NCBI GenBank assembly: GCA_030656145.1
Contig: JAUSOF010000036.1
Coordinates: 1-64,000, forward strand
Direction of reading: 5' to 3'
Origin: Pseudomonas sp.
GTDB taxonomy: Bacteria; Pseudomonadota; Gammaproteobacteria; Pseudomonadales; Pseudomonadaceae
Length of the DNA stretch: 64,000 bases
The notes under the pieces were generated by a model, which worked only from the letters and a program-made list of their open reading frames with translations, made no database searches and had not been told where the DNA came from. The position numbers were made by a program, and so were the translations under genes. Shown one piece after another: positions 19,667 to 28,348 of the stretch (position 1 is the stretch's first letter; every line of letters begins with the position of its first letter).

Positions 19667-21034
19667 ATGCTGAACATGTATTCGCTGGTCGCGGCCATCA
19701 TGCTGTCGCTGTCCGCAGGTTCGCTGCTGGCAGCGGTGAGCGCAGAGGATGCGGCCAGTCTGGGCACGACGCTAACGCCGTTCGGTGCCGAGCGCGCGGG
19801 CAATGCCGCCGGCACTATTCCAGCGTGGACTGGCGGGATCACCCAGGCGCCTGCGCACTACCAAGCTGCTGGCCAGCACCACCCGGACCCGTTTGCCGCC
19901 GACCGGCCGCTGTTCACCATCACCAGCGCCAACCTGCAGCAGTACCAAAGCAACCTGACTGGGGGCCAGCTCGCGCTGTTCGAGAGCTACCCGGGCAGCT
20001 ACCAGATGCCGGTCTATCAATCCCGCCGCTCCGGGTCCGCGCCGCAGTGGGTCTACGACAACATCCAGAAAAATGCTACCAGCGCCAGGCTGCTGGACGG
20101 TGGCAATGGCTTTGCCGATGCCTATGGCGCTATTCCGTTCCCGATCCCGCGCAGCGGTGTTGAAGCCTTGTGGAACCACATTGCCCGCTACCGTGGCCAC
20201 TATATTGTGCGCCGCGCTTCGGAAGTGGCGGTGCAGCGCAACGGTGCCTACTCGCTGGTGACCTCGCAGCAGGAGGCGCTGTTCAAATACTACGACCCGC
20301 AAGGCTCCTACCGCGATCTGGACAACAACCTGTTCTATTACCTGTCATTTACCAAAAGTCCGGCGCGTCTGGCCGGTGGTGCGGTGCTGGTTCACGAGAA
20401 ACTCGATCAGGTCAAGGAGGCGCGCCAGGCCTGGGGTTACAGCCCTGGTCAGCGGCGGGTGCGGCGTGCACCGAACCTGGCGTATGACACGCCGATTGAC
20501 GTTGCCGATGGCTTGCGCACCGCCGATGACACCGACATGTTCAACGGTGCCCCGGATCGCTATGACTGGCAGCTGCTGGGCAAGCAGGAAATCTACATTC
20601 CCTACAACAACTACCAAGTGACCAGCCCTGCGGTCAGCTACAAGGACCTGCTGCAGGTCGGGCACTTGAACCCGGCGGTCACCCGTCACGAGCTGCACCG
20701 GGTGTGGGTCGTCGAAGGCACGCTGAAGTCGACTGCCCGGCACATCTATTCCAGGCGCACCCTGTATCTCGATGAGGACAGCTGGCAAGCGGCAGTGGTC
20801 GATCAGTACGACGGCCGTGGCCAGTTGTGGCGCGTATCAATCGCCTACCTGAAGAACTACTACGAGTTACCGGCCACTTGGTCGGCGCTGGACGTTTTCC
20901 ACGATCTGCAGGCGCGGCGTTACCACGTACAGAACCTGGATAATCAGGAGTCAGGCACCATCGACTTCAGTCAGCCGGTTCCAGATGACGGCTATTTCAA
21001 GCCGGCTGCCTTGCGCCGTCGCGGCACCCGCTGA
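19667..21034 (+). CDS. DUF1329 periplasmic protein
   Basis: 455 residues from ATG 19667 with GGAGAG upstream. It has a hydrophobic signal peptide, then the DUF1329 pattern (AERAGNAAGTIPAWTGG near the start; RRTLYLDEDSWQAAVVDQYDGRGQLWR near the end). As I recall, this family is grouped with LolA/LolB-type lipoprotein-carrier folds, which would suit shuttling a hydrophobic cargo across the periplasm. It sits 58 bp after the DUF1302 gene. Confidence 0.85.
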   Translation: MLNMYSLVAAIMLSLSAGSLLAAVSAEDAASLGTTLTPFGAERAGNAAGTIPAWTGGITQAPAHYQAAGQHHPDPFAADRPLFTITSANLQQYQSNLTGGQLALFESYPGSYQMPVYQSRRSGSAPQWVYDNIQKNATSARLLDGGNGFADAYGAIPFPIPRSGVEALWNHIARYRGHYIVRRASEVAVQRNGAYSLVTSQQEALFKYYDPQGSYRDLDNNLFYYLSFTKSPARLAGGAVLVHEKLDQVKEARQAWGYSPGQRRVRRAPNLAYDTPIDVADGLRTADDTDMFNGAPDRYDWQLLGKQEIYIPYNNYQVTSPAVSYKDLLQVGHLNPAVTRHELHRVWVVEGTLKSTARHIYSRRTLYLDEDSWQAAVVDQYDGRGQLWRVSIAYLKNYYELPATWSALDVFHDLQARRYHVQNLDNQESGTIDFSQPVPDDGYFKPAALRRRGTR

Positions 21035-21056
21035 TGTTGGTGTAGTGTGGGCAAAA

Positions 21057-21075
21057 GGCCGCTACAGTGGCGGCC
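21057..21075 (+). other. Intercistronic hairpin after the DUF1329 gene
   Basis: GGCCGC and GCGGCC flank a seven-base loop, 23 bp after the DUF1329 stop. It lacks a T-run, so it may protect the upstream mRNA or attenuate rather than terminate. Confidence 0.4.
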
Positions 21076-21149
21076 AGTGTTGCCATAAGTCCATCGTATA
21101 CGCCTTCAATCACGCAGGCTGGCTTTAACAAAACATAACGTCACGCCGA

Positions 21150-21179
21150 TTGTCAGGCGTTTCGAAAGCTCGCTAGCAT
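21150..21179 (+). promoter_or_regulatory. Possible internal promoter for the YCF48-like and MMPL genes
   Basis: TTGTCA at 21150-21155 and TAGCAT at 21174-21179 are separated by 18 bp, about 50 bp before the YCF48-like start. With the hairpin at 21057 this suggests that the second half of the cluster can be transcribed separately. The match is moderate only. Confidence 0.3.
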
Positions 21180-21229
21180 AGGCAGTCTGCTAAAAAGCAG
21201 GACCACCGATAACAACAAGGGGAAGGTAT

Positions 21230-22315
21230 ATGAGTGAGCCCGTCATGCGGCGCACCCGGGCCGGTCTGTTCAACGTGCCGGCGTTGAGTGTCTACTCGCC
21301 GCTGGTCAAAGCGCTTTCGCTTTGCAGTGTGCTGTCGATTGTGATGTTCGCTGCTGCGCCATTGCAGGCGCAAACCGCCGCCGATTCAGCCGTCCGTTAC
21401 TCGATCGAATCGCCGAAAGCAGTTGAGAAGCTGTTGTTGGACGTCACGCGCGCTGGCCAGCGCTTGGTGGCCGTGGGTGATCGCGGGCATATCCTTTATT
21501 CCGATGACAACGCCGCCAGCTGGAGCCAGGCCAAGGTGCCGACCCGGCAGATGATTACCGCAGTGTTCTTTGTTGATGATCAACACGGCTGGGCGGTAGG
21601 CCACGATGCACAGATTCTCGCCAGTAACGATGGCGGTGCCACCTGGGTTAAACAGTACGAGGATCTGCAGCGCGAGGAAGGCTCACCCTTCCTGGATGTC
21701 TGGTTCCAGGACGCAAATACAGGTTTTGTCGTCGGCGCCTACGGCGCACTGTTCACCACCATCGATGGCGGCAAAAACTGGGAAGATGTCAGTGATCGAC
21801 TGGAGAGCGAAGACGGTTATCACCTGAACGCCATTGTCGCGGTCAAGGATGCCGGCTTGTTCGTGGTCGGCGAATTGGGCGGCATGTTCCGCTCTGCCGA
21901 TTTGGGGCAAACCTGGGAAACCGTCCAGGGGCCCTACGAGGGTTCACTGTTTGGTGCGCTGGGCACCAGTGAAGCCCGCAGTCTGCTGGTCTATGGCCTG
22001 CGCGGCCACCTGTTCCGCTCCGCCGACTTCGGTGACAGCTGGCAGCAGATCGAACTGAATACCCCAAGTAATGGCGCGCTGGAGTTCGGCCTCGCCGATG
22101 GTAATCGACTGGCCGACGGCTCGATCGTGGTGGTTGGGCATGGCGGCAGCGTGCTGAAAAGCAGCGATGACGGCCGCAGCTTCAGCTTGCTCAATCGCGC
22201 CGACCGGCTCTCGCTGGCGGGTGTCACTGCACTGGATAACGGCAACCTGATTCTGGTGGGGCAGGGCGGCGTCCACGTCGCTTCGCCGACTGGCGCCGAT
22301 CTGGGCCAACAATAA
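21230..22315 (+). CDS. YCF48/HCF136-like beta-propeller, exported
   Basis: 361 residues from ATG 21230, preceded by GGGGAAGG. A hydrophobic segment at ~26-46 ends in LQAQ, a likely signal peptide. Six Asp-box (BNR) repeats are readable: YSDDNAASW, ASNDGGATW, TTIDGGKNW, RSADLGQTW, RSADFGDSW and KSSDDGRSF. This gives a six- or seven-bladed propeller as in the YCF48/HCF136 assembly factors. A periplasmic scaffold or assembly role for the transporter encoded 18 bp downstream is inferred from position. Confidence 0.85.
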   Translation: MSEPVMRRTRAGLFNVPALSVYSPLVKALSLCSVLSIVMFAAAPLQAQTAADSAVRYSIESPKAVEKLLLDVTRAGQRLVAVGDRGHILYSDDNAASWSQAKVPTRQMITAVFFVDDQHGWAVGHDAQILASNDGGATWVKQYEDLQREEGSPFLDVWFQDANTGFVVGAYGALFTTIDGGKNWEDVSDRLESEDGYHLNAIVAVKDAGLFVVGELGGMFRSADLGQTWETVQGPYEGSLFGALGTSEARSLLVYGLRGHLFRSADFGDSWQQIELNTPSNGALEFGLADGNRLADGSIVVVGHGGSVLKSSDDGRSFSLLNRADRLSLAGVTALDNGNLILVGQGGVHVASPTGADLGQQ

Positions 22316-22333
22316 TAAGCCGGGAGAGTTTGC

Positions 22334-24688
22334 ATGAGTAAGCATCAACAACGACCTGCGTCTGTCCTCGAGCGGTTGATCTTCAACAATCGTCCGGCTG
22401 TGATTGTGCTGTGCCTGCTGATCAGCGTTTTTCTGTTCTATCAAGCTGCTCAGGTGCGTCCACAAACCAGCTTCGAGAAGATGATCCCGCTGGGCCATCC
22501 CTACATCCAGAAGATGATCGAGCATCGCAACGATCTGGCGAACCTGGGCAATACCGTGCGCATCTCGGTGGAGGCGCTCGACGGTGACATCTTCTCCAAG
22601 GAGTACATGGAGACGCTGCGGCTGATCAACGATGAAGTGTTCTACATCTCCGGTGTTGATCGTTCCGGCCTGAAGTCACTGTGGAGCCCCAGCGTGCGCT
22701 GGACCGAGGTGACCGAAGAGGGTTTCGCTGGCGGCGAAGTGATTCCGCAGACCTATGACGGCTCGTCCGACAGCCTGGAGGATTTGCGCAGCAATATTCT
22801 CAAGTCCGGGCAGGTCGGCCGGCTGGTGGCCAACAACTTCAAGTCGAGCATCGTCGATGTGCCGTTGCTTGAGTCCTATCCGGACCCTAACGACCAGAGC
22901 AAGCTGATTCCGCTGGACTACCAGGCGTTCTCTCACGAGCTGGAAGAGAAGATTCGCGAGAAGTTCCAGGCGCAAAACCCCAATGTGAAGGTACACATCA
23001 TCGGCTTCGCCAAGAAAGTCGGCGATTTGATCGATGGTCTGGTTGGCGTGGCGATGTTTTTTGCCGTGGCCATTGGCATCACCTTCGTGTTGCTGCTGTG
23101 GTTCACCAACTGTTTCAAAAGCACCATTGTGGTCATCAGCACAACCTTGATCGCCGTGATCTGGCAGCTTGGCCTGTTGCATACCCTGGGTTTCGGTCTG
23201 GACCCTTATTCGATGCTGGTGCCGTTCCTGGTATTCGCCATCGGTATTTCCCATGGCGTACAGAAGATCAACGGTATTGCCATGGCCTCGGGTGATGCCC
23301 CCGATGCGCTGACTGCAGCACGCAGAGCCTTCCGCGTGCTGTTTATCCCCGGGCTTGTGGCGTTGCTGTCCGATGCGGTCGGCTTTATCACCTTGCTGCT
23401 GATCGATATCGGTGTGATTCGCGAGCTGGCTATCGGCGCATCAATGGGTGTGGCGGTGATCATTCTGACCAACCTGATCCTGTTGCCAGTAATGATTTCC
23501 TACATTGGCATCAGCAAGAGGGCGGTCAAGGTCAGCCGTGAAGAGGCGGCCAAAGACCATCCGGTCTGGCGTCTGATTTCCAATTTCGCCCACCCGATGG
23601 TGGCACCGGTGTCCGTGCTGATTGCCGTGGTGGCTCTGGCCGGTGGTGTCTGGTATGGCCAGAACCTGAAAATCGGCGACCTCGATCAGGGCGCGCCCGA
23701 ACTGCACCCGGACTCGCGCTACAACCTGGATAACGACTTCGTCATCCGCAACTACTCGACCAGCTCCGACGTGCTGGTGGTGATGGTCAAGACCGGATCG
23801 GAAGGCTGTTCGACCCACCAGACCTTGTCAGCCATGGACGAGCTGATGTGGACCATGGAAAACACCGAGGGCGTGCAGTCCGCCATCTCCATGGTCACGG
23901 TGTCGCGCCAGGTGATCAAGGGCATGAACGAGGGCAACCTGAAATGGGAAACCCTGTCGCGTAACCAGGACGTGCTGAACAACTCCATCGCCCGCGCCGA
24001 CGGCTTGTACAACGCCGATTGTTCGGTGGCGCCGGTACTGGTGTTCCTCAACGACCACAAGGCGGAAACCCTGGAGCGTGCGGTTGCGGTGGTCGAAGAC
24101 TTCGCCAAGGAAACCAACAAGGAAGGCCTGGAGTTCATTCTGGCGGCCGGTAACGCCGGTATCGAAGCGGCCACCAACGAGGTGATCGCGGCGTCCGAGA
24201 CCACCATGCTGCTGGCGGTCTATGCCGCAGTGAGCATCATGTGCCTGCTGACATTCCGTTCGATTGCCGCCACTTTGTGTGTGGTTCTGCCGCTGGTGTT
24301 GACCTCGGTACTGGGTAACGCACTGATGGCTTACATGGGCATCGGGGTCAAGGTGGCGACCCTGCCGGTGATCGCCCTGGGTGTGGGTATCGGTGTCGAC
24401 TACGGCATCTATATCTACAGCCGCCTGGAAACCTTCCTGCGCCAAGGGCTGTCGTTGCAGGAGGCTTACTACGAGACCCTCAAGTCGACCGGTAAGGCCG
24501 TGCTGTTTACCGGCGTGTGCCTGGCGATTGGTGTGGCGACCTGGATGTTCTCGGCGATCAAGTTCCAGGCCGACATGGGCCTGATGCTGACCTTCATGTT
24601 CCTCTGGAACATGATCGGCGCGATCTGGCTGCTGCCAGCACTGGCGCGCTTCCTGATCAACCCGGAGAAGCTGCGTAACAAGGCCTGA
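22334..24688 (+). CDS. MMPL/RND-family transporter
   Basis: 784 residues with the RND duplication: one N-terminal helix, a periplasmic loop, five helices, then the same again. The second half carries G-V-D689-Y-G, the usual proton-relay aspartate of MMPL/HpnN proteins. The equivalent place in the first half reads I-S306-H307-G without an acidic residue. Relatives move lipids or hydrophobic molecules out of the inner membrane. It is the last gene of the DUF1302-DUF1329-YCF48 cluster, followed by a strong terminator. Substrate unknown. Confidence 0.87.
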   Translation: MSKHQQRPASVLERLIFNNRPAVIVLCLLISVFLFYQAAQVRPQTSFEKMIPLGHPYIQKMIEHRNDLANLGNTVRISVEALDGDIFSKEYMETLRLINDEVFYISGVDRSGLKSLWSPSVRWTEVTEEGFAGGEVIPQTYDGSSDSLEDLRSNILKSGQVGRLVANNFKSSIVDVPLLESYPDPNDQSKLIPLDYQAFSHELEEKIREKFQAQNPNVKVHIIGFAKKVGDLIDGLVGVAMFFAVAIGITFVLLLWFTNCFKSTIVVISTTLIAVIWQLGLLHTLGFGLDPYSMLVPFLVFAIGISHGVQKINGIAMASGDAPDALTAARRAFRVLFIPGLVALLSDAVGFITLLLIDIGVIRELAIGASMGVAVIILTNLILLPVMISYIGISKRAVKVSREEAAKDHPVWRLISNFAHPMVAPVSVLIAVVALAGGVWYGQNLKIGDLDQGAPELHPDSRYNLDNDFVIRNYSTSSDVLVVMVKTGSEGCSTHQTLSAMDELMWTMENTEGVQSAISMVTVSRQVIKGMNEGNLKWETLSRNQDVLNNSIARADGLYNADCSVAPVLVFLNDHKAETLERAVAVVEDFAKETNKEGLEFILAAGNAGIEAATNEVIAASETTMLLAVYAAVSIMCLLTFRSIAATLCVVLPLVLTSVLGNALMAYMGIGVKVATLPVIALGVGIGVDYGIYIYSRLETFLRQGLSLQEAYYETLKSTGKAVLFTGVCLAIGVATWMFSAIKFQADMGLMLTFMFLWNMIGAIWLLPALARFLINPEKLRNKA

Positions 24689-24705
24689 TAGGTCGGCGCA
24701 GCACT

Positions 24706-24738
24706 AAAAAACCGCGGCCTCAGGGTCGCGGTTTTTTT
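24706..24738 (+). terminator. Intrinsic terminator closing the MMPL cluster
   Basis: AAAAAACCGCG pairs with CGCGGTTTTTTT around a ten-base loop, 18 bp after the MMPL stop. The A/T symmetry allows it to work in both directions. Confidence 0.92.
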
Positions 24739-24836
24739 ATGCCGGCCCTACAGGCGCTGAGCCGGTAGCTGTCGCCTGATGCTCGCCACGGGGTTATCGT
24801 GGGTTAGCTTCAACGTACTCAAGGTGGGGTGATGCC

Positions 24837-25202
24837 ATGCTCCTGAGTCTGGCTGCCGATGCTGTATTGCTCCTGCATCTGTTGTTCATTGCTTTTGCGC
24901 TGCTGGGTGGCGTGCTGGTGCTGCGTTGGCATTGGCTGGCTTGGCTGCACCTGCCGGCCGTGCTCTGGGCGGTGACGGTCGAGTCACTGCAGTGGCTGTG
25001 TCCGCTGACACCGCTGGAAAATGCCCTGCGTCAGGCTGCGGGGCAGGCGGGTTACAGCGCGGGGTTCATTGAGCACTACCTGCTGCCGATCATCTACCCG
25101 GCCGGGCTTACACACGCCATTCAGCTGGGGCTGGCGGCTCTGGTCGTGCTGGCGAACCTGCTGCTGTACGGTTTTTTGCTCTGGCGTCGGCGCAGTCGTT
25201 AG
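24837..25202 (+). CDS. DUF2784 membrane protein
   Basis: 121 residues with about three hydrophobic helices (5-28, 35-55 and 95-115) and a basic C-terminus WRRRSR. The motif CPLTPLEN and the His-rich stretch EHYLLPIIYPAGL fit DUF2784, a small inner-membrane family of unknown role. It lies alone between the terminator and an SDR gene on the same strand. Confidence 0.8.
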   Translation: MLLSLAADAVLLLHLLFIAFALLGGVLVLRWHWLAWLHLPAVLWAVTVESLQWLCPLTPLENALRQAAGQAGYSAGFIEHYLLPIIYPAGLTHAIQLGLAALVVLANLLLYGFLLWRRRSR

Positions 25203-25322
25203 CCGGCCTGCCAGTGGCTGAAGTTTGCCCTGGTCATTCAGCAACATGATGGTGCGTGGGGCTGATTATTTCCTTGGCTACACTGCGCCCTGTCTTCCAT
25301 CGCACAACAAGGCGACTTCCAT

Positions 25323-26132
25323 ATGCAAAATCGCATGATGATTACCGGCGCGGGTTCCGGGTTGGGTCGTGAAATCGCCCTGCGCTGGGCGCGCGAGGGC
25401 TGGCGTCTGGCGCTCGCCGATGTCAACGAGGCGGCTCTCGCCGAAACCCTGGAGCTGGTTCGCACAGCCGGTGGCGATGGCTTCACTCAGCGCTGCGACG
25501 TGCGCGACTACAGTCAGCTGACTGCCCTGGCGCAGGCCTGCGAAGAAAAGTTCGACGGTATCGATGTGATCGTCAACAACGCCGGCGTAGCTTCGGGCGG
25601 GTTCTTCGGCGAGCTGTCGCTGGAGGACTGGGACTGGCAGATCGCGATCAACCTGATGGGGGTGGTCAAGGGCTGCAAAGCGTTCTTGCCGTTGATCGAG
25701 CGCAGCAAGGGCAAGATCGTCAACATCGCCTCGATGGCGGCCCTGATGCAAGGCCCGGCGATGAGCAACTACAACGTGGCCAAGGCTGGTGTGGTGGCGC
25801 TGTCGGAAAGCCTGTTGATCGAGTTGAAGATGCAGGAAGTCGGTGTGCATGTGGTGTGCCCGTCATTCTTCCAGACCAACCTGCTCGATTCCTTCCGCGG
25901 GCCGACGCCGGCGATGAAGGCCCAGGTCGGCAAGTTGCTGGAGAGCTCGCCGATCAGCGCCGCAGATATCGCCGACTATATCTACCAGGAGATAGCCAAG
26001 GGTGCGTTCATGATCCTGCCCCATGAGCAGGGACGTATGGCCTGGGCGTTGAAGCAGAAGAACCCGCAGTTGCTGTATGACGAAATGACCAGCATGGCCG
26101 ACAAGATGCGCGCCAAAGGTAAGCCAGTCTAG
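25323..26132 (+). CDS. Short-chain dehydrogenase/reductase
   Basis: 269 residues. It has the classical SDR cofactor motif TGAGSGLG at 8-15, NNAG near 88, and the catalytic Ser with Y-N-V-A-K (Y-x3-K). The Asp after the second strand (LADVNEA) favours NAD over NADP. It continues beyond the core with a helix-rich C-terminus (MAWALKQKNPQLLYDEM). The substrate is unknown. AAGG lies upstream of ATG 25323. Confidence 0.88.
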   Translation: MQNRMMITGAGSGLGREIALRWAREGWRLALADVNEAALAETLELVRTAGGDGFTQRCDVRDYSQLTALAQACEEKFDGIDVIVNNAGVASGGFFGELSLEDWDWQIAINLMGVVKGCKAFLPLIERSKGKIVNIASMAALMQGPAMSNYNVAKAGVVALSESLLIELKMQEVGVHVVCPSFFQTNLLDSFRGPTPAMKAQVGKLLESSPISAADIADYIYQEIAKGAFMILPHEQGRMAWALKQKNPQLLYDEMTSMADKMRAKGKPV

Positions 26133-26181
26133 TCGAGGCCTGGCCTGGCTGGCGTTGGTTTACCCCTCGCCAGCCAGGTGG

Positions 26182-27033
26182 TCAACGTGCCATACGCGCC
26201 GAGAAGAAAATCGCCAGGATGATCAGCGTGCCGCCGAGCAGCATGCGCAGGGTAGGCACTTCGTTGAATAGCCACCAGGCGAAGGTGATGCCATAGACCG
26301 GCTCCAGGGCAAAGATCACTGCGGCGCTGCGGGCCTTGATTACGCGCAGGCTGGCGACGAACAGGCTGTGCGCTAGACCGGTACAGAATATCCCGAGCAT
26401 TGCCAGCCAGAACCAGTCGAGCAGCGCCAGGCTGGGCAGCAAGGGCCAGGCGAACGGCATAAAGCACAGCAGCACCGTGAGGTTCTGGCAGAGTGCCGCC
26501 TGTACCGGGTCCAGGCCACGGGTGCTGGCGCGATTGAGCAGCGACAGCAGGGCGAACAGCAAGCCCGACAGCACTGCCCAGAGCAATCCGACGGTGGCCT
26601 CGCTGGCGAGGTCGAAATTCGGCGTGACCAGAACCAACCCCAGACAGACGACCGCGACCATGGCGAACTCGCTGGGCCGCGTACGCTCGCGAAACAGCAG
26701 GCCTTCCAGTAGCACGGTAAACGCCGGGAAGCTGGCGAAGCCAAGGGTGGCGATGGCCACGCCGGAAATCTTGACCGCCTCGAAGAAGGTCAGCCAGTGG
26801 CTGCCGAGCAATAAGCCGCCGAGTGCCAGCATGGCCAGTTGGCGGGCGCTGGGACGTTGGCTGTGTGCCTGGCTGAGGAGGCGGGCGAACAAGGCCAGGG
26901 CGACGACGGCGAAGATTGCCCGGCCGCCGACGATGGCCATGGGTGTGGTATTCGCCAGTTTGCCGAAGATCCCCGACAGGCCGAACAACAGCGCCCCCAG
27001 GTGAATCGCCAGCAGTGCCTTGCGCTCGGTCAT
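26182..27033 (-). CDS. DMT-superfamily (EamA) exporter
   Basis: 283 residues with ten predicted helices arranged as two EamA repeats, typical of drug/metabolite transporters. The start ATG at 27033 overlaps the stop of the csaA-like gene by four bases, so the pair is co-translated. No substrate can be inferred from the sequence. A longer frame from 27049 to 26129 on the same strand is a shadow frame. Confidence 0.87.
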   Translation of the reverse strand: MTERKALLAIHLGALLFGLSGIFGKLANTTPMAIVGGRAIFAVVALALFARLLSQAHSQRPSARQLAMLALGGLLLGSHWLTFFEAVKISGVAIATLGFASFPAFTVLLEGLLFRERTRPSEFAMVAVVCLGLVLVTPNFDLASEATVGLLWAVLSGLLFALLSLLNRASTRGLDPVQAALCQNLTVLLCFMPFAWPLLPSLALLDWFWLAMLGIFCTGLAHSLFVASLRVIKARSAAVIFALEPVYGITFAWWLFNEVPTLRMLLGGTLIILAIFFSARMAR

Positions 27034-27365
27034 GCCAGGCGCGCTCCATTGGGCAGCGGTTTGTCGAAGCTGGCCAAGACCACCTTGTCGTCCGCGTCGT
27101 ACACGCCGGTCACCAGCACCTCGGAGCGAATACCAGCAATATGTTTGGCGGCAAAATTACACACGCAGAGCACCTGGCGGCCAAGCAGTTCGGCGCATGG
27201 GTAGTGCTCGGTAAGCTGCGCGCTGGAGGTTTTCACGCCGAGCTCGCCGAGGTCGACCCGCAGCACGTAGGCCGGCTTGCGGGCTTTGGTGTTCGGCTCG
27301 GCGGACAACACAGTGCCCACGCGCAATTCCACCCGTTGAAAGTCGGCCCATTCGATCTGCTGCAT
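27030..27365 (-). CDS. csaA: CsaA-like tRNA-binding domain protein
   Basis: 111 residues forming one OB-fold tRNA-binding domain, like the C-terminal domains of MetRS and PheRS beta. Readable markers are DFQRVELRVGTVL, RKPAYVLRVDLGELG, and the conserved VCNF and GFDK-like ending (ASFDKPLPNGARL). CsaA has been described as a chaperone-like or tRNA-binding protein. AAGGAC lies upstream, and the gene is coupled to the DMT exporter by an ATGA overlap. Confidence 0.9.
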   Translation of the reverse strand: MQQIEWADFQRVELRVGTVLSAEPNTKARKPAYVLRVDLGELGVKTSSAQLTEHYPCAELLGRQVLCVCNFAAKHIAGIRSEVLVTGVYDADDKVVLASFDKPLPNGARLA

Positions 27366-27451
27366 AACACGTCCTTGGCTAACTGGTGCTGCATGCAGTC
27401 TAGGGAGAGACGCGGGCCTTGTCTGTCGCGGGAGTCGCGGGCTTTGTCGCG

Positions 27452-28204
27452 TTACTCGTGGCGCTGGCGCACTGTGCGTGGGGTGCAGCCGAATTGCCGC
27501 AGCAGCGCCGCGGTAAAGGCGCTTTGCGAGCTGTAGCCGACGCGAGCGGCGATCTCGCCGACTGCCAGGTTACTGGTGCACAGCAACTGGCGGCCAAGGT
27601 GCAGGCGCCTGCTACGCACGTAGGCCATGGGGGTCTGGCCGGTTTCTTCGAGAAAGCGCGTATGAAAACGCGCCGCCGATAAACCGGCCAAGCGCGCCAG
27701 ATCACCAACCTGCAGCGGGTAGGCGGCATGTCGGTCGATGTGTGCGTCCAGGGCGGCCAGCGGTAAGCCTCGCACCCTCGCCAACTCGATACCCTCGCTT
27801 GCCAGGCTGGCGAGCAGCAGGGCGGCGCCTTGTTGGGCGATCACTGGGTCATTGATCGGGCTGGCCGCGAGCCAACTGACCAGCTGGCTTTGCGCCGGGT
27901 TGAGGCAGCGAGCGCCGGGGCGGTCGAGCAGGCGTCGGCTGGCATCGGCGTGTATGCCCAAGTGCTGATGCAGCCAATATTCCGAGGGCACGTCAAGCAC
28001 CAGGCACTGGCTGCCGCTGCTGCTGCCACAGGCGTGTTTTGTTGCCGCCGGCACCACGGCGAGGGTCTGGCGGATCACCTGACTGCCCAGCCCAGCCACT
28101 TCGAAGTCCAACAGGCCACTCAGGCCGAAGACCAGTTGCGCATGGGCATGGCTGTGGCTGAGCAGTTCATGGCTGTAGTGACGCAAAGAGAGCAGCGACG
28201 GCAT
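27452..28204 (-). CDS. AraC-family regulator with cupin-type N-domain
   Basis: 250 residues from ATG 28204, with CGAGGAA upstream. Residues 1-~95 have the cupin pattern (SHSHAHAQLVFGLSG). The C-terminal ~100 residues contain two helix-turn-helix motifs (LQVGDLARLAGLSAARFHTRF and IAARVGYSSQSAFTAAL). It is divergent from the plcP-like operon and lies 86 bp upstream of csaA on the same strand. Targets are unknown. Confidence 0.88.
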   Translation of the reverse strand: MPSLLSLRHYSHELLSHSHAHAQLVFGLSGLLDFEVAGLGSQVIRQTLAVVPAATKHACGSSSGSQCLVLDVPSEYWLHQHLGIHADASRRLLDRPGARCLNPAQSQLVSWLAASPINDPVIAQQGAALLLASLASEGIELARVRGLPLAALDAHIDRHAAYPLQVGDLARLAGLSAARFHTRFLEETGQTPMAYVRSRRLHLGRQLLCTSNLAVGEIAARVGYSSQSAFTAALLRQFGCTPRTVRQRHE

Positions 28205-28266
28205 GGCAGATTCCTCGTGGCAGGCGGCCAGTTTAGCAGGCCGTTGCGCCTGGCCGTGGCGAGTCG

Positions 28267-28310
28267 CTGTCATTGAACTGCCATCGCCTCGTCACAGAGC
28301 TTTCACCACA
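28267..28310 (+). promoter_or_regulatory. Pho box: four 11-bp PhoB-type half-sites
   Basis: Four consecutive 11-bp units begin with CTGTCAT (28267), CTGCCAT (28278), TCGTCAC (28289) and CTTTCAC (28300), each followed by a four-base spacer. The PhoB consensus is CTGTCAT repeated at 11 bp, so this is a tandem double Pho box. It ends 38 bp before the start codon of the plcP-like gene, which suits PhoB activation in phosphate limitation. Confidence 0.75.
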
Positions 28311-28348
28311 GGCATGCACGCTGCTAAAAACCCAGCCGGAGGCCGCCC

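Noticed and set aside
26129..27049. 306-codon frame overlapping the DMT exporter on the same strand
   Set aside because: It is Arg/Gly/Pro-rich with no membrane helices; the exporter frame has ten clear helices.
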